The notes below the pieces were generated by a model, which ran no database searches, was not told the DNA's origin, and worked only from the letters and a program-made list of their open reading frames with translations. The translations under genes and the position numbers were made by a program. From the NCBI GenBank assembly GCA_015680685.1, contig MNCI01008071.1:20810-84809 (forward strand): a DNA stretch of 64,000 bases, in the 5' to 3' direction. Below are positions 48,180 to 57,717 of the stretch, piece after piece (position 1 is the stretch's first letter; every line of letters begins with the position of its first letter). The DNA comes from Gnetum montanum (Eukaryota > Streptophyta > Gnetopsida > Gnetales > Gnetaceae).

Positions 48180-48890
48180 ACATGTCACGGTAGTCTTCTA
48201 AGCCTTTTGCACCCTGATATGCATTAGCATAAACTTGACACCCATCTGTGGTTGTTTACATGTCGTGCGATAAAGATCAGTTGGCTTGAAGATTCCTCGG
48301 GAGCCCTACAAGACATAAGGACTCTAGTTGCCAGTTAACTTGCCTACCTTACGGTAGTCTTGCATGCGCTCTGTACCCTATCATGCATTAGTGCTCATGT
48401 GGTATAGATCGGTCGATTCGATGGTCCCTCAAGGACCTTACGAGACGTAAAGCCTTTGATCGCTAGTTTACTTGCCCATCTTATGGTATTCTTGCATGCG
48501 CTTTGTACACTATCGCACATTAGCACATCGTGTGGTATAGATCAGTCACTTTGACAGTCCATTGGGAACCTTGCGAGACGCAAAGCCTTTGATCACTAGT
48601 TGACTAACCCGTCTTACGGTACTCTTGCATGCGCTCTATACCCTATCTTGCATTAGCGTATTGTGTGCTACAGATTGGTCACTTCGACGGTCCCTCAGGC
48701 ACCCTGTGAGACGCAAAGCCTTTGATCGCTAGTTAACTTGCCTGTCTTACGATAGTCTTGCACACACTTTGTACCCTATCATGCACTAGCGTGAATGTGA
48801 CATCCTTTGTGGTTGTTTACGCTTTGTGTTGTACAGATCGGTCGCCTTGACGGTTCCTTAGGAACTCAGCAAGACGTAAAGCCTTCATTT
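48180..48890 (+). repeat. Tandem repeat of about 133 bp in the Tat-3 leader
   Basis: About five copies, marked by TGCATGCGCT-GTACCCTATC and AAAGCCTTTGATCGCTAGTT. The word TTGCATGCG (or variant) recurs at 48361, 48493, 48626 and 48759, giving a spacing of 132-133 bases. Non-coding. Confidence 0.8.
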
Positions 48891-48950
48891 TGTTGCTTTC
48901 CATTTTCTTTGTTTCTTTTGCGCTCTTTTTCATAACTATGTGGCTTAACA

Positions 48951-49211
48951 ATGGCTTTTTGGACTACTACCACTAACACCTTCAACGTTGAAGTTCCCAT
49001 CACGGTTCAATGCACTATTGGTGTTGAGCAACCATTGAACTCGACGTTGGAAACATGGTGATCCCTTAGGATCCAAAACCTAGGACCTGAGGGATTGGCC
49101 TAGCAACACGAGTGTTATAGCTTCCTTTGTGCAAAGGTGGAGGTAAATCTACCCTTGGATGTACACAAACTCGAAGACAAATGTAGCTTCGAGTTCACTT
49201 ACTATGATGGG
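48951..49211 (+). pseudogene. Gag of Tat-3, N-terminal part before the Tat-4 insertion
   Basis: The start ATG 48951 (MAFWTTTTNTF) aligns with MAF of Tat-2. NVEVPITVQ, SLRIQNLGPEGLA and FLCAKVEVNLPLDVHKLED follow. There is a TGA after LETW and a TAG in GLA*QHE (Gln in Tat-2). The frame reads into the target site as ...TYYDG and continues after Tat-4 at 57718 with NEFVPTPSS, so the insertion split one codon series without loss. Confidence 0.87.
49207..49211. repeat. Target site duplication of Tat-4, left copy
   Basis: ATGGG directly left of the LTR; the identical ATGGG stands at 57713-57717 after the other LTR. Confidence 0.93.
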
Positions 49212-50758
49212 TGTGCCGACCGAAATCGTCGGTGCAAGGCTGGAACGTTACAAGCACTGAAAGATCTACGGACAAGCACAGTTGACCCTGCCTCCGCGTG
49301 AGGGCAAGCTGGAACGGATGAAGGCAGAGTGCCTTGAATGGTCCGCACGTGGATCAAACAAGGACTTCCCCAACGTTTGCCGCTACAACACGTTGGGTTA
49401 TACGTAAACAATGCACATTAAATGTAAACCGTAAACAAGCACAATAATGTAAATAAGCCTATAAACGTAAATTGAAAAACAAAGAAAACTGCAATAAATC
49501 TGGGCAAAATGTAAACTATTTTGTATTGAGAATTGATTTCAAAGTGCACCAGTCCAAACGCAGTTGTGGCTTTGACACAAGGCGGACGAAAGACCCCGGC
49601 GTGTGCGGGAATGACTCGGCTAGTTCACAAGGCAGGCGGAGCGTAGAGACTGTGTGTACGGCGTACAGGGCTCTCCAGCGTAAGAGGGTTTTGGAGCTCT
49701 GGTCCACCGCGTCTATGTCTCTTGGGTCTGCTCTGTTAGAAATTTTGTCCCCCCGCAAACGCAGAAAACTGGGCTATTTATAGGGGTAGGGTTACCGGGA
49801 AAATCGGACTGGGAGACACGTGGCGTATAGACCGGGCGTGCACATTTAGAAACATGGTATACACTGGGTGTATACACTACATCAGGCCAACGTATACGCT
49901 GGGCGTATACGCTGGACTTGCTGGGCGTGTGAACTTGGATGGATGCTAGCGTATACGCTGGGCGTATACGCTGGGCGTATACGCTGATGGATGCTGGCGT
50001 ATACGCTGAAACACTGTAGCATTTACTCTGAAACACTGTAGCATTTACGCTGAAACACTGTAGCATTACAATGGAACACTGTAGCATTTACACTGAAACA
50101 CTGTAGCATTTACTTTGAAACACTGTAGCATTTACGCTGAAACACTGTAGCATTACAATGGAACACTGTAGCATTTACACTGAAACACTGTAGCATTTAC
50201 TTTGAAACACTGTAGCATTTACGCTGAAACACTGTAGCATTACAATGGAACACTGTAGCATTTACGCTGAAACACTGTAGCATTTTACGCTGGAACACTG
50301 TAGCATTTACGCTGAAACACCGTAGCAGCGTATATGCTGGGCGTATAGGAATGGAAGATCATCATTTGGATCCCAAAATCGGATTTTCAAGTACCTGCGA
50401 CCTGCTGGGGACACTGGGGAAGGTCCTGGGGGGTCTAGACACTCCACTTTAGCATGTCTTGAGGAGTTTTTGAGCCCCGAAAGTTGCTGTACGCTAGGCC
50501 TTACGCTGGGCATGTGTAGGCCAGCGTACAGGATGCATACTTAGTGAAAACCAAGTATTTTGAGCTCAAAATTTGCCAAGTTTGATGCCAGATGTCATCG
50601 TAATCTTCTGTGGGTCCCATGGAACTTTTACTTACTTTCTTTGACTTCGTTTAATGCTATTTTTGAGGCTTTCAAGCTTGGTCATGCTAAGGACCAACAT
50701 GACTTAGCTTAATTTCTGTCTTCAAGTGTTAGCCAAAATTTTTTTTTGTGGTGTTTCA
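49212..50758 (-). repeat. 3' LTR of Tat-4 (1547 bp)
   Basis: Plus-strand TGTGCCGACC...GTGGTGTTTCA. Close to the 5' LTR (by eye about one difference in 15-20 bases over the first 200, mostly transitions). It contains GCGTATACGC palindromes (49860-50010) and a 22-base tandem array (50005-50330) that is longer than in the other LTR. Confidence 0.93.
50005..50335. repeat. Array of a 22-base repeat in the Tat-4 3' LTR
   Basis: About 15 copies of AACACTGTAGCATTTACGCT-type units. Variants (ACGCTGA, ACAATGGA, ACACTGA, ACTTTGA) recur in the same order, giving a higher-order period of four units (about 87 bases). Confidence 0.88.
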
Positions 50759-51915
50759 TTGGCCCCTCTTTGTTGATCACTGGAGGAATTGTCCCGAGAG
50801 GCATCGACAAAGAAGTACAAAACACCACAAGCAAACTCAGTAGAAACATTGTTCTTTGGCACTTGGCCAGATGTCATCGCACTGTGTTCAAAAGTACTTA
50901 GGATTGGGAAATGGAGCTTGTAGTTGGATTGGAAGATGGGAATTATGTGGATTGGGAACTAAGCAAGGGATTGCGCATGGTAAAGGGGATGCTCTGGTGT
51001 GTATACGGGTCATGCTGATCCTTGACAATAGCCATTGTTTAGCAAACTCGGAATCAAGGCATGAGATGTGCATCCTTTGGCGGAACAAGACTCTTGTTTA
51101 GTGTTTAAGAGGACTTGTTGGCCATGTGATGGTGGGTTACGTTCTCTAGAGGAACAAGCCCTTTGTTTGGTGTTAAAGAAAACCTGTTGGTGGAGAGCCA
51201 TAGCTATGCAATGAGATGTTACTTGAGCTTTTGAGACATGAGTGTTTGTTTCCAAGACAACTGCCTTCCCGCCTGGCACTCATGGGAAGTGCCAAAGGTC
51301 TTGTGGTTCATTTTGCTCTTTGCTCTTTTCTTGTTCTTTCTTTTTCTTTTTTGTTTTTGCTCTTTTTTTTTGTTGTTTTTGTTTGTTTTTTGGAAAGAGC
51401 TTTCTTTCAATTTTTCACTCATGCTCATGTGCCATATTGTATGTTGCAGTTGCTTGAGAGTGTCATAGCATGTAACAGTAGGCTCAAATTTTTGGGGTGT
51501 ACTGGGTGTATCTGGGAAATGTAACTGGGTAGGAAAGGGAATAAGAGTGTTGGGGAAATGGAGAATGTATTGGGAACTGGGAATGTACTTTTGACCAGAT
51601 TGATTAACCTGGTTGCGTGCGTCAGAAACAATGTGGCCCCTTGTCACCGTGATGAAGTGTATCCGTGTACGAGCACCACTGGGTGTCATCCTGCAAACAC
51701 AACTTCAAGAAGACAAGAAAACCACAAGTGAATGAGTTAGCGAACACTTCAGGCATGAATGTGACTAATGCAAATGGAGACGCCATGTGAAACTTGAGGC
51801 AAACAGAATGAGCAGCAATAGTGTTGTCAAAGCCGGTGTGATGAATGATGCAGCAGGCATTGAAGAAGAAATGTCATGAATTACAGCAGCAGATGAATGT
51901 TCCAGAAATGATGTG
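50759..51915 (-). other. 3' untranslated region and polypurine tract of Tat-4
   Basis: Beside the LTR the element strand reads CAACAAAGAGGGGCCAA, the likely polypurine tract. An inverted repeat spans the LTR border (50746-50756 with 50820-50830). The region is shared with Tat-5 (63156 onward). The long Lys-rich minus-strand frame here is the reverse of a T-rich run and is not called as a gene. Confidence 0.68.
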
Positions 51916-51918
51916 GCC

Positions 51919-52430
51919 AGTTTATAGTCTTGGCGGACTGTCATGGGTTAGTTTTACGTCATAACCCGTTGGACGTTGCCAGTTTATCGTCGTAGCGGAT
52001 GGTACAATGCTAGTTTATAGTCATGGAGGACTATGAAGAGGCAAGCTAGTTTATAGTCTTAGCAGACTCTGGTGAATGAGTGTGATAGTTTAGTGTCATG
52101 TCGGACAGAGCTCTATGGTGTTGGTTTACCGTCATGACGCCAGGACATTCTATGGTATCAGTTTCAAGTCATGATCCAAGACTGTCAAGGTGGATGCATG
52201 CATGTGCGTTCATACGATCCTGTAAACAAAAGCAACTAGAGAAAATAATGTTAAATAGCCACTGCAGAAAACATGAATTGAAATGCACAAGTGAATAGAA
52301 AATAATGTGAAAAGGTTATAGTTTAAGGCCTTTTCGGGCCATGTGTTCTAGTTTAAGGCCTTTTCGGGCTATGATTTAGTTTAAGGCCTTTTCGGGCCAC
52401 ATGCAAGCTAGTGCAATGCAAACTAAGGTG
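51919..52430. repeat. Hairpin-unit array of Tat-4
   Basis: Eleven units. Stems include TATAGTC/GACT, ACGTC/GACGT, CGTC/GATG (with a G-T pair), ATAGTC/GACTAT (perfect, 52037-52054), AGTC/GACT, TGTC/GACA and three GGCC TTTTCG GGCC-type copies (52320-52400). Most loops are six bases. Confidence 0.82.
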
Positions 52431-52498
52431 ACGTATGCACAACGAACAAAGGTGAAGAGTGGGCGGGGATTAGACGTGTCTTTGGCCACAGGGGAGTC

Positions 52499-54471
52499 TT
52501 AACTATGCGGTTGTTTCTTAGTCAGGCATGGTCTAGGAGGCGCACTAGTTTTCTCTAGGAGGCTTTCAGTTTTTACCCCTCGTTCGGGTGTTTTAGCTCT
52601 AGGTGCTGTGTTTGTTGTTGTGGGTGTTGCTTCAAGAGGCTCCTCTTCCAAGACCTGTGACATGTCCATGTTGTGGTCAGCTTGAAAAGGAGTGTTGTCG
52701 CCATGTATAATGACTTGTCCACCTTCGTATGGAAGGTGGATTTCTTGATGTATCGGTGAGGAAACGGCTCATTGTTGTGCTAGCCAAGGTCTACCAAGAA
52801 TCATGTTGAAACTGGGCATCTCTTCTATGACAGTGAATTCTGTGCTAGTGGGGAATTTTTCACTTGCCACAAAGGCTAAGTTGATTGTGCCCTTAACTGT
52901 GACACATGATCCATTGAAAGATTTTAAACACATGATTTTTGTTGGCATGATCTCATCTGCCATGCCTAGTTTGTTGATGACGGAGTATAGAACTACGTTT
53001 GTTGCCACACCATCATCAACGTGCACTCTACGAATGGTACATTGCCCAACACGTACACTAATCGATAATGGAGCTGTTGTGACTTCCCGTCATTTGGGGT
53101 TAACTTTAACTGCATCGTCACGGAAGGCTAAGGTGTTGGAACCCAATTCTTGTGGTGTGTGTTGTGAAATCGTTGCACGGATGGATTCCATGTTAGCAGG
53201 GATGTTCTCTGTAACAGGAATGGATGCTAGTGTTTGTGCTAAGGCTTCACGATGAGCCGATGACATCATGACCAGGTCGTACAAACTCATGGTTGTGTTC
53301 TTTTGTTTGAGCGTTTGTTTCACCTGGGCCAGTGTAGCTACAAAGTCTGTGTTGTCTGCCATTGGGTTGGTTGCCTCTATATGGGTTGAGGGCTTGGGCC
53401 TGGTTTGTTTGGGATTAGGGATAGGGCCCCCAGTGTTCGATTGTTGTATACTAGGTGTGTCCTTTGGTTCAGCTGTGGGTATTGTCCGTTGTTCGTTTGT
53501 CCTCTTCTGCTGCCATTTGGTAGGCTTATCCGTGTTGTTGGTAGGGTTTACTCTTAAGGGAGGGGAGGTTGAGATGTTTCCTACGGTTGGGCACTGGGTA
53601 GGTGAGAGGCCATCACGTGGTGGCACCTTTATGAAAAATGGTAGTTTGGGAGGTGTTGTTGTTGTTTGACTAGCTCGTTGTGGCACCTTGATAACGAAGG
53701 GTTTCTTTGCTGTTGTTGTTGGTGCAACATGCCAGTTTAACGTCTTAGCAGACGTCTGTGGTGGTACTTTGACCACAGAGGGTGTCTTTGGTGCTCGGGA
53801 TTGCGTTGAATCTTGCCAGTTTAACGTCTTAGTGGACGTATGTGGTGGTGGTACTTTGACTACGAAAGGTGTCGTCGACACTCTAGGTGGCACCTTGATA
53901 ACGATGGGAGGCCCCTTGCTCATGGAGGTGGAGGGGATTGTTGCCTTGCTGGGAGGCACACAAATCACAAAAGGTTTCCACACAGGCTTAGGCTTACTAT
54001 CTATGCCAATGGAGTTTATGACATAGGGGGCATTTTCTGTGCTCGGTTGATTCAGGGTGTTGATGTTCAGTTGGCCCCGTTCTATCATTGCTTGTAGATC
54101 ATCCTTTAACGCGCGACAGGTGTCGGTATTGTGACTAGACATTTGGTGATAGTGACAGAATTGGTCTAGCTTGAAGTGTCGTGGAACTGGGGGCTCATTT
54201 GGTGCTACTAAGGTGGGATTCCTTAGTAGCTCGCAGTACCTATCATGTCTTCGGCGAGCCTTTTCTACTACTTGTTTGTATTGGATTTTCCCAGTTCTAA
54301 GGAGTTGCTCTAGTAGTTTAGAAGGTCATGCAAGTAGAGGTGTGCACTTAGAGCGATCCTTGCACTGAAAGTTGGGCCTTGGGGTGGCCCTTGTTTTTGC
54401 AGGCAGGTTGGTACTAGTGTTAGTTGTTTTTGTGCTTGCGGCTACAGTTTCCATTGTTGCCTTTTGTTTGG
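52499..54471 (-). pseudogene. Gag C-terminal half and protease of Tat-4
   Basis: From the gap leftwards: TNLPAKTRATPRPNFQCKD, a TGA, LLEQLL, the knuckle FCHYHQMSSHNTDTC with all ligands (about 54120-54160), then the 53090-54142 frame with six or more FV(V/I)KVPPR-type motifs and two KTLNW segments encoded by hairpin units. Next is SLYDLVMMSSAHREALAQTL, then the protease MHVDDGVATNVVLYSVI (active Asp at about 53018) to FNMILGRPWLAQQ (52769), a TGA, and the tail SPIHQEIHLPYEGG to 52499. Few stops (TGA more than TAG) fit a young copy. Confidence 0.85.
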
Positions 54472-55419
54472 NNNNNNNNNNNNNNNNNNNNNNNNNNNNN
54501 NNNNNNNNNNNNNNNNNNNNNNNNNNNNNNNNNNNNNNNNNNNNNNNNNNNNNNNNNNNNNNNNNNNNNNNNNNNNNNNNNNNNNNNNNNNNNNNNNNNN
54601 NNNNNNNNNNNNNNNNNNNNNNNNNNNNNNNNNNNNNNNNNNNNNNNNNNNNNNNNNNNNNNNNNNNNNNNNNNNNNNNNNNNNNNNNNNNNNNNNNNNN
54701 NNNNNNNNNNNNNNNNNNNNNNNNNNNNNNNNNNNNNNNNNNNNNNNNNNNNNNNNNNNNNNNNNNNNNNNNNNNNNNNNNNNNNNNNNNNNNNNNNNNN
54801 NNNNNNNNNNNNNNNNNNNNNNNNNNNNNNNNNNNNNNNNNNNNNNNNNNNNNNNNNNNNNNNNNNNNNNNNNNNNNNNNNNNNNNNNNNNNNNNNNNNN
54901 NNNNNNNNNNNNNNNNNNNNNNNNNNNNNNNNNNNNNNNNNNNNNNNNNNNNNNNNNNNNNNNNNNNNNNNNNNNNNNNNNNNNNNNNNNNNNNNNNNNN
55001 NNNNNNNNNNNNNNNNNNNNNNNNNNNNNNNNNNNNNNNNNNNNNNNNNNNNNNNNNNNNNNNNNNNNNNNNNNNNNNNNNNNNNNNNNNNNNNNNNNNN
55101 NNNNNNNNNNNNNNNNNNNNNNNNNNNNNNNNNNNNNNNNNNNNNNNNNNNNNNNNNNNNNNNNNNNNNNNNNNNNNNNNNNNNNNNNNNNNNNNNNNNN
55201 NNNNNNNNNNNNNNNNNNNNNNNNNNNNNNNNNNNNNNNNNNNNNNNNNNNNNNNNNNNNNNNNNNNNNNNNNNNNNNNNNNNNNNNNNNNNNNNNNNNN
55301 NNNNNNNNNNNNNNNNNNNNNNNNNNNNNNNNNNNNNNNNNNNNNNNNNNNNNNNNNNNNNNNNNNNNNNNNNNNNNNNNNNNNNNNNNNNNNNNNNNNN
55401 NNNNNNNNNNNNNNNNNNN
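54472..55419. other. Assembly gap (948 N)
   Basis: Run of N. By comparison with Tat-3, the gag core (WYRALP region) is expected here. Any reading frame across it has no support. Confidence 1.
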
Positions 55420-55649
55420 AGAAGGAGCTGGGAGATGAGTTTATGCTGAGGTTCAGAAAAGGAGATGATGTCATATACAGAGGGGACAAATTCGTGACCT
55501 CCCATGTATATGTGCTCGAAGTTTCGTTTTGCCTCTTGTTCTACGGTGTCAAGAGGAAGGTTGGCCTGAATCTTCACACAGATGTAGTTATACTGTTCTT
55601 GTGTGGGGACTATGAAGGTGCATGCGTTAGAGGTCGGGGATGACTCCAT
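55420..55649 (-). pseudogene. Gag N-terminus of Tat-4, running into the gap
   Basis: Start ATG 55649 (MESSPTSNACTF), then EQYNYICVKIQANLPLDTVEQEAKRN and GGHEFVPSVYDIISF, matching Tat-1 (DQYKFICIK, GGREFIPSPYD) and Tat-3 (NEFVPTPSS). It continues into the N run at 55419. Confidence 0.85.
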
Positions 55650-56291
55650 GGTGATGTGTGACGGGGTGCCAAGTGTGTTTCGGGCTAAGTGTGTAGAGTG
55701 TTCGGTGTGTGAACGCTAAGAATTTTTCTAAGTGTCCTGCGTGTACAATGTAAACGGGAGAAAATTTGGCTAAGTATAAAATTATGAACCGTAGTCGTAT
55801 GCGGATGGCGATCTCGGGTAAGAGGAAGTCACCTTGGAATTGTTATGTTGTGTGTATTGTATGCCTTAGACAAGGGGATTCATGTTGGTGCGAATCGCAG
55901 CGAATTCGGCTTTGAAACGGGCTCGTTTTGGGTGTTTTTGTTGAAAAAACACTGTAGCGGTACTGTAGCAGCGTAAACACTGTAGCAACGTATACGCCCA
56001 AGGACTGTAGCAGCGTATATGCCAAACACTGTAGCAAGCGTAAAAGCACTGTAGCAAGCGTAAAAGCACTGTAGCTAGCGTAAAAGCACTGTAGCAGTGT
56101 AGACGCTAGGAATTTGAAACAAAGTTAGCGTAGACGCTGGGGTTTAGTGTGGCAGCGTAGACACTGTAGTCTGTTAGCAGCGTAGATGCTGGGGTTTCAG
56201 TTTTGTAGCGTAGACGTTGGGGTTTCAGTTTTGCAGCGTAGACGCTGGGGTTTCAGTTTTGCAGCGTAGATGCTGGGGTTTCAGTTTTGGC
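55650..56291 (-). repeat. Leader of Tat-4 with GCGTAGACGCTGG repeats
   Basis: Non-coding. 55950-56100 holds AGCGTAAAAGCACTGTAGCA units (about 20 bases), and 56100-56290 holds about five units of GCGTAGACGCTGGGGTTTCA plus TTTTG (about 27-29 bases). No gene. Confidence 0.78.
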
Positions 56292-56307
56292 CCTCCTTCT
56301 AGCCCCA
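56292..56307 (-). other. Primer-binding-site motif of Tat-4
   Basis: Element strand TGGGGCTAGAAGGAGG, five bases (GTTTT) from the LTR end; one base differs from Tat-1 and Tat-3. Confidence 0.78.
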
Positions 56308-56312
56308 AAAAC

Positions 56313-57712
56313 TGTGCCGACCGAAATCATCGGTGCAAGGCTGGAACGTTACGAGCACCGAAAGATCTACAGACAAGCACAGCTGACCCTTTCTCCGCGT
56401 GAGGGCAAGCTAGAATGGACGAAGGCAGAGTGCCTTGAATGGTCCGCACGCAGATCAAACAAGGACTTCCCCAACGTTCGCCGCTACAACACGTTGGGTT
56501 ATACGTAAACAATGCACGTTAAAGGTAAACCGTAAACAAGCACGATAATGTAAATGAGCCTGTAAACGTAAACTGAAAAATAAAGAAAACTGCAATAAAT
56601 CTGGGCAAAATGTAAACTCTTTTGTATTGATAATTGATTACAAAGTGCACCGGTCCAAACGCAGTTGTGGCTTTGACACAAGGCGGATGAAAGGCCCCGG
56701 CGTGTGCGGGAATGACTCGGCTAGTTCACAAGGCAGGCAGAGCGTAGAGACTGTGTGTACGGCGTACAGGGTTCTCCAGTGTAAGAGGGTTTTGGAGCTC
56801 TGGTCCGTCGCGTCTATGTCTCTTGGGTCTGCTCTGTTAGAAATTTTGTCCCCCCGCAAACGCAGAAGACTGGGCTATTTATAAGGGTAGGGTTACCGGG
56901 AAAATTGGACTGGGAGACACGTGGCGTATAGACCGGGCGTGCACATTTAGAAACATGGTATACGCTGGGTGTATACGCTACATTAGGCCAGCGTATATGC
57001 TGGGCGTATACGCTGGACTTGCTGGGCGTGTGAACTTGGATGGATGCTGGCGTATACGCTGGGCGTATACGTTGGGCGTATATGCTAGGCGTATACGCTG
57101 ATGGATACTGGCGTATACGCTGGGCGTATAAGCTAAAACACTGTAGCACTTACGCTGAAACACTGTAGCATTTATGTTGAAACACTGTAGCATTACGTTG
57201 GAACACTGTAGCATTTACGCTGAAACACTGTAGGATTTTATGCTGGAACATTGTAGCATTTACGCTGAAACACTGTAGCAGCGTATACATTGGGCGTATA
57301 GGAATGGAAGATCATCATTTGGAGCCCAAAATCGGATTTTCAAGTGCCTGCGACCTGCTGGGGACCCTGGGGAAGGTCCTGGGGGGTCTAGACACTCCAC
57401 TTTATCATGTTTTGAGGAGTTTTTGAGCCCCGAAAGTTGCTGTACGCTAGGCCTTACGCTGGGCATGTGTAGGCTAGCGTATAGGATGCATACTTAGTGA
57501 AAACCAAGTATTTTGAGCTCAAAATTTGCCAAGTTTGATGCCAGATGTCATCGTAATCTTTTGTGGGTCCCAGGGAGCTTTTACTTGCTTTCTTTGACTT
57601 CGTTTGATGCTATTTTTGAGGCTTTCAAGCTTGGTCATGCTAAGGACCAACATGACTTAGCTTAATTTCTGTCTTCAAGTGTTAGCCAAAATTTTTTTTT
57701 TGTGGTATTTCA
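56313..57712 (-). repeat. 5' LTR of Tat-4 (1400 bp)
   Basis: Plus-strand TGTGCCGACC...GTGGTATTTCA. GCGTATACGC palindromes at 56955-57130; the 22-base array has only about seven copies (57135-57285), which explains most of the length difference from the 3' LTR. Confidence 0.93.
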
Positions 57713-57717
57713 ATGGG

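Larger units (their letters stand above)
49212..57712 (-). mobile_element. Tat-4: complete gag-protease-only Tat element inside Tat-3 gag
   Basis: LTRs 49212-50758 and 56313-57712 with perfect 5-base target duplication ATGGG. On the minus strand: 5' LTR, primer site, leader, gag, protease, hairpin array, 3' untranslated region, polypurine tract, 3' LTR. No RT, RNase H, integrase or antisense gene lies between protease and 3' LTR. The N run (54472-55419) hides part of gag. It would need enzymes in trans. Confidence 0.95.

Noticed and set aside
50005-50335. Regular repeats that could suggest a CRISPR array
   Set aside because: Units are adjacent without unique spacers, lie in a plant LTR, and differ in number between the two LTRs.
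51219-51689. 156-residue Lys/Gln-rich reading on the minus strand
   Set aside because: It is the reverse of a T-rich run in the Tat-4 3' region; the matching region of Tat-5 does not keep the frame.
50759-51915. Possible RT or integrase of Tat-4
   Set aside because: No YVDD-like, DDE or zinc-finger motif in any frame between protease and 3' LTR; distance is too short for pol.
54326-55649. Long frames across the N run
   Set aside because: Their length comes from unknown bases; only the sequence on each side supports gag.
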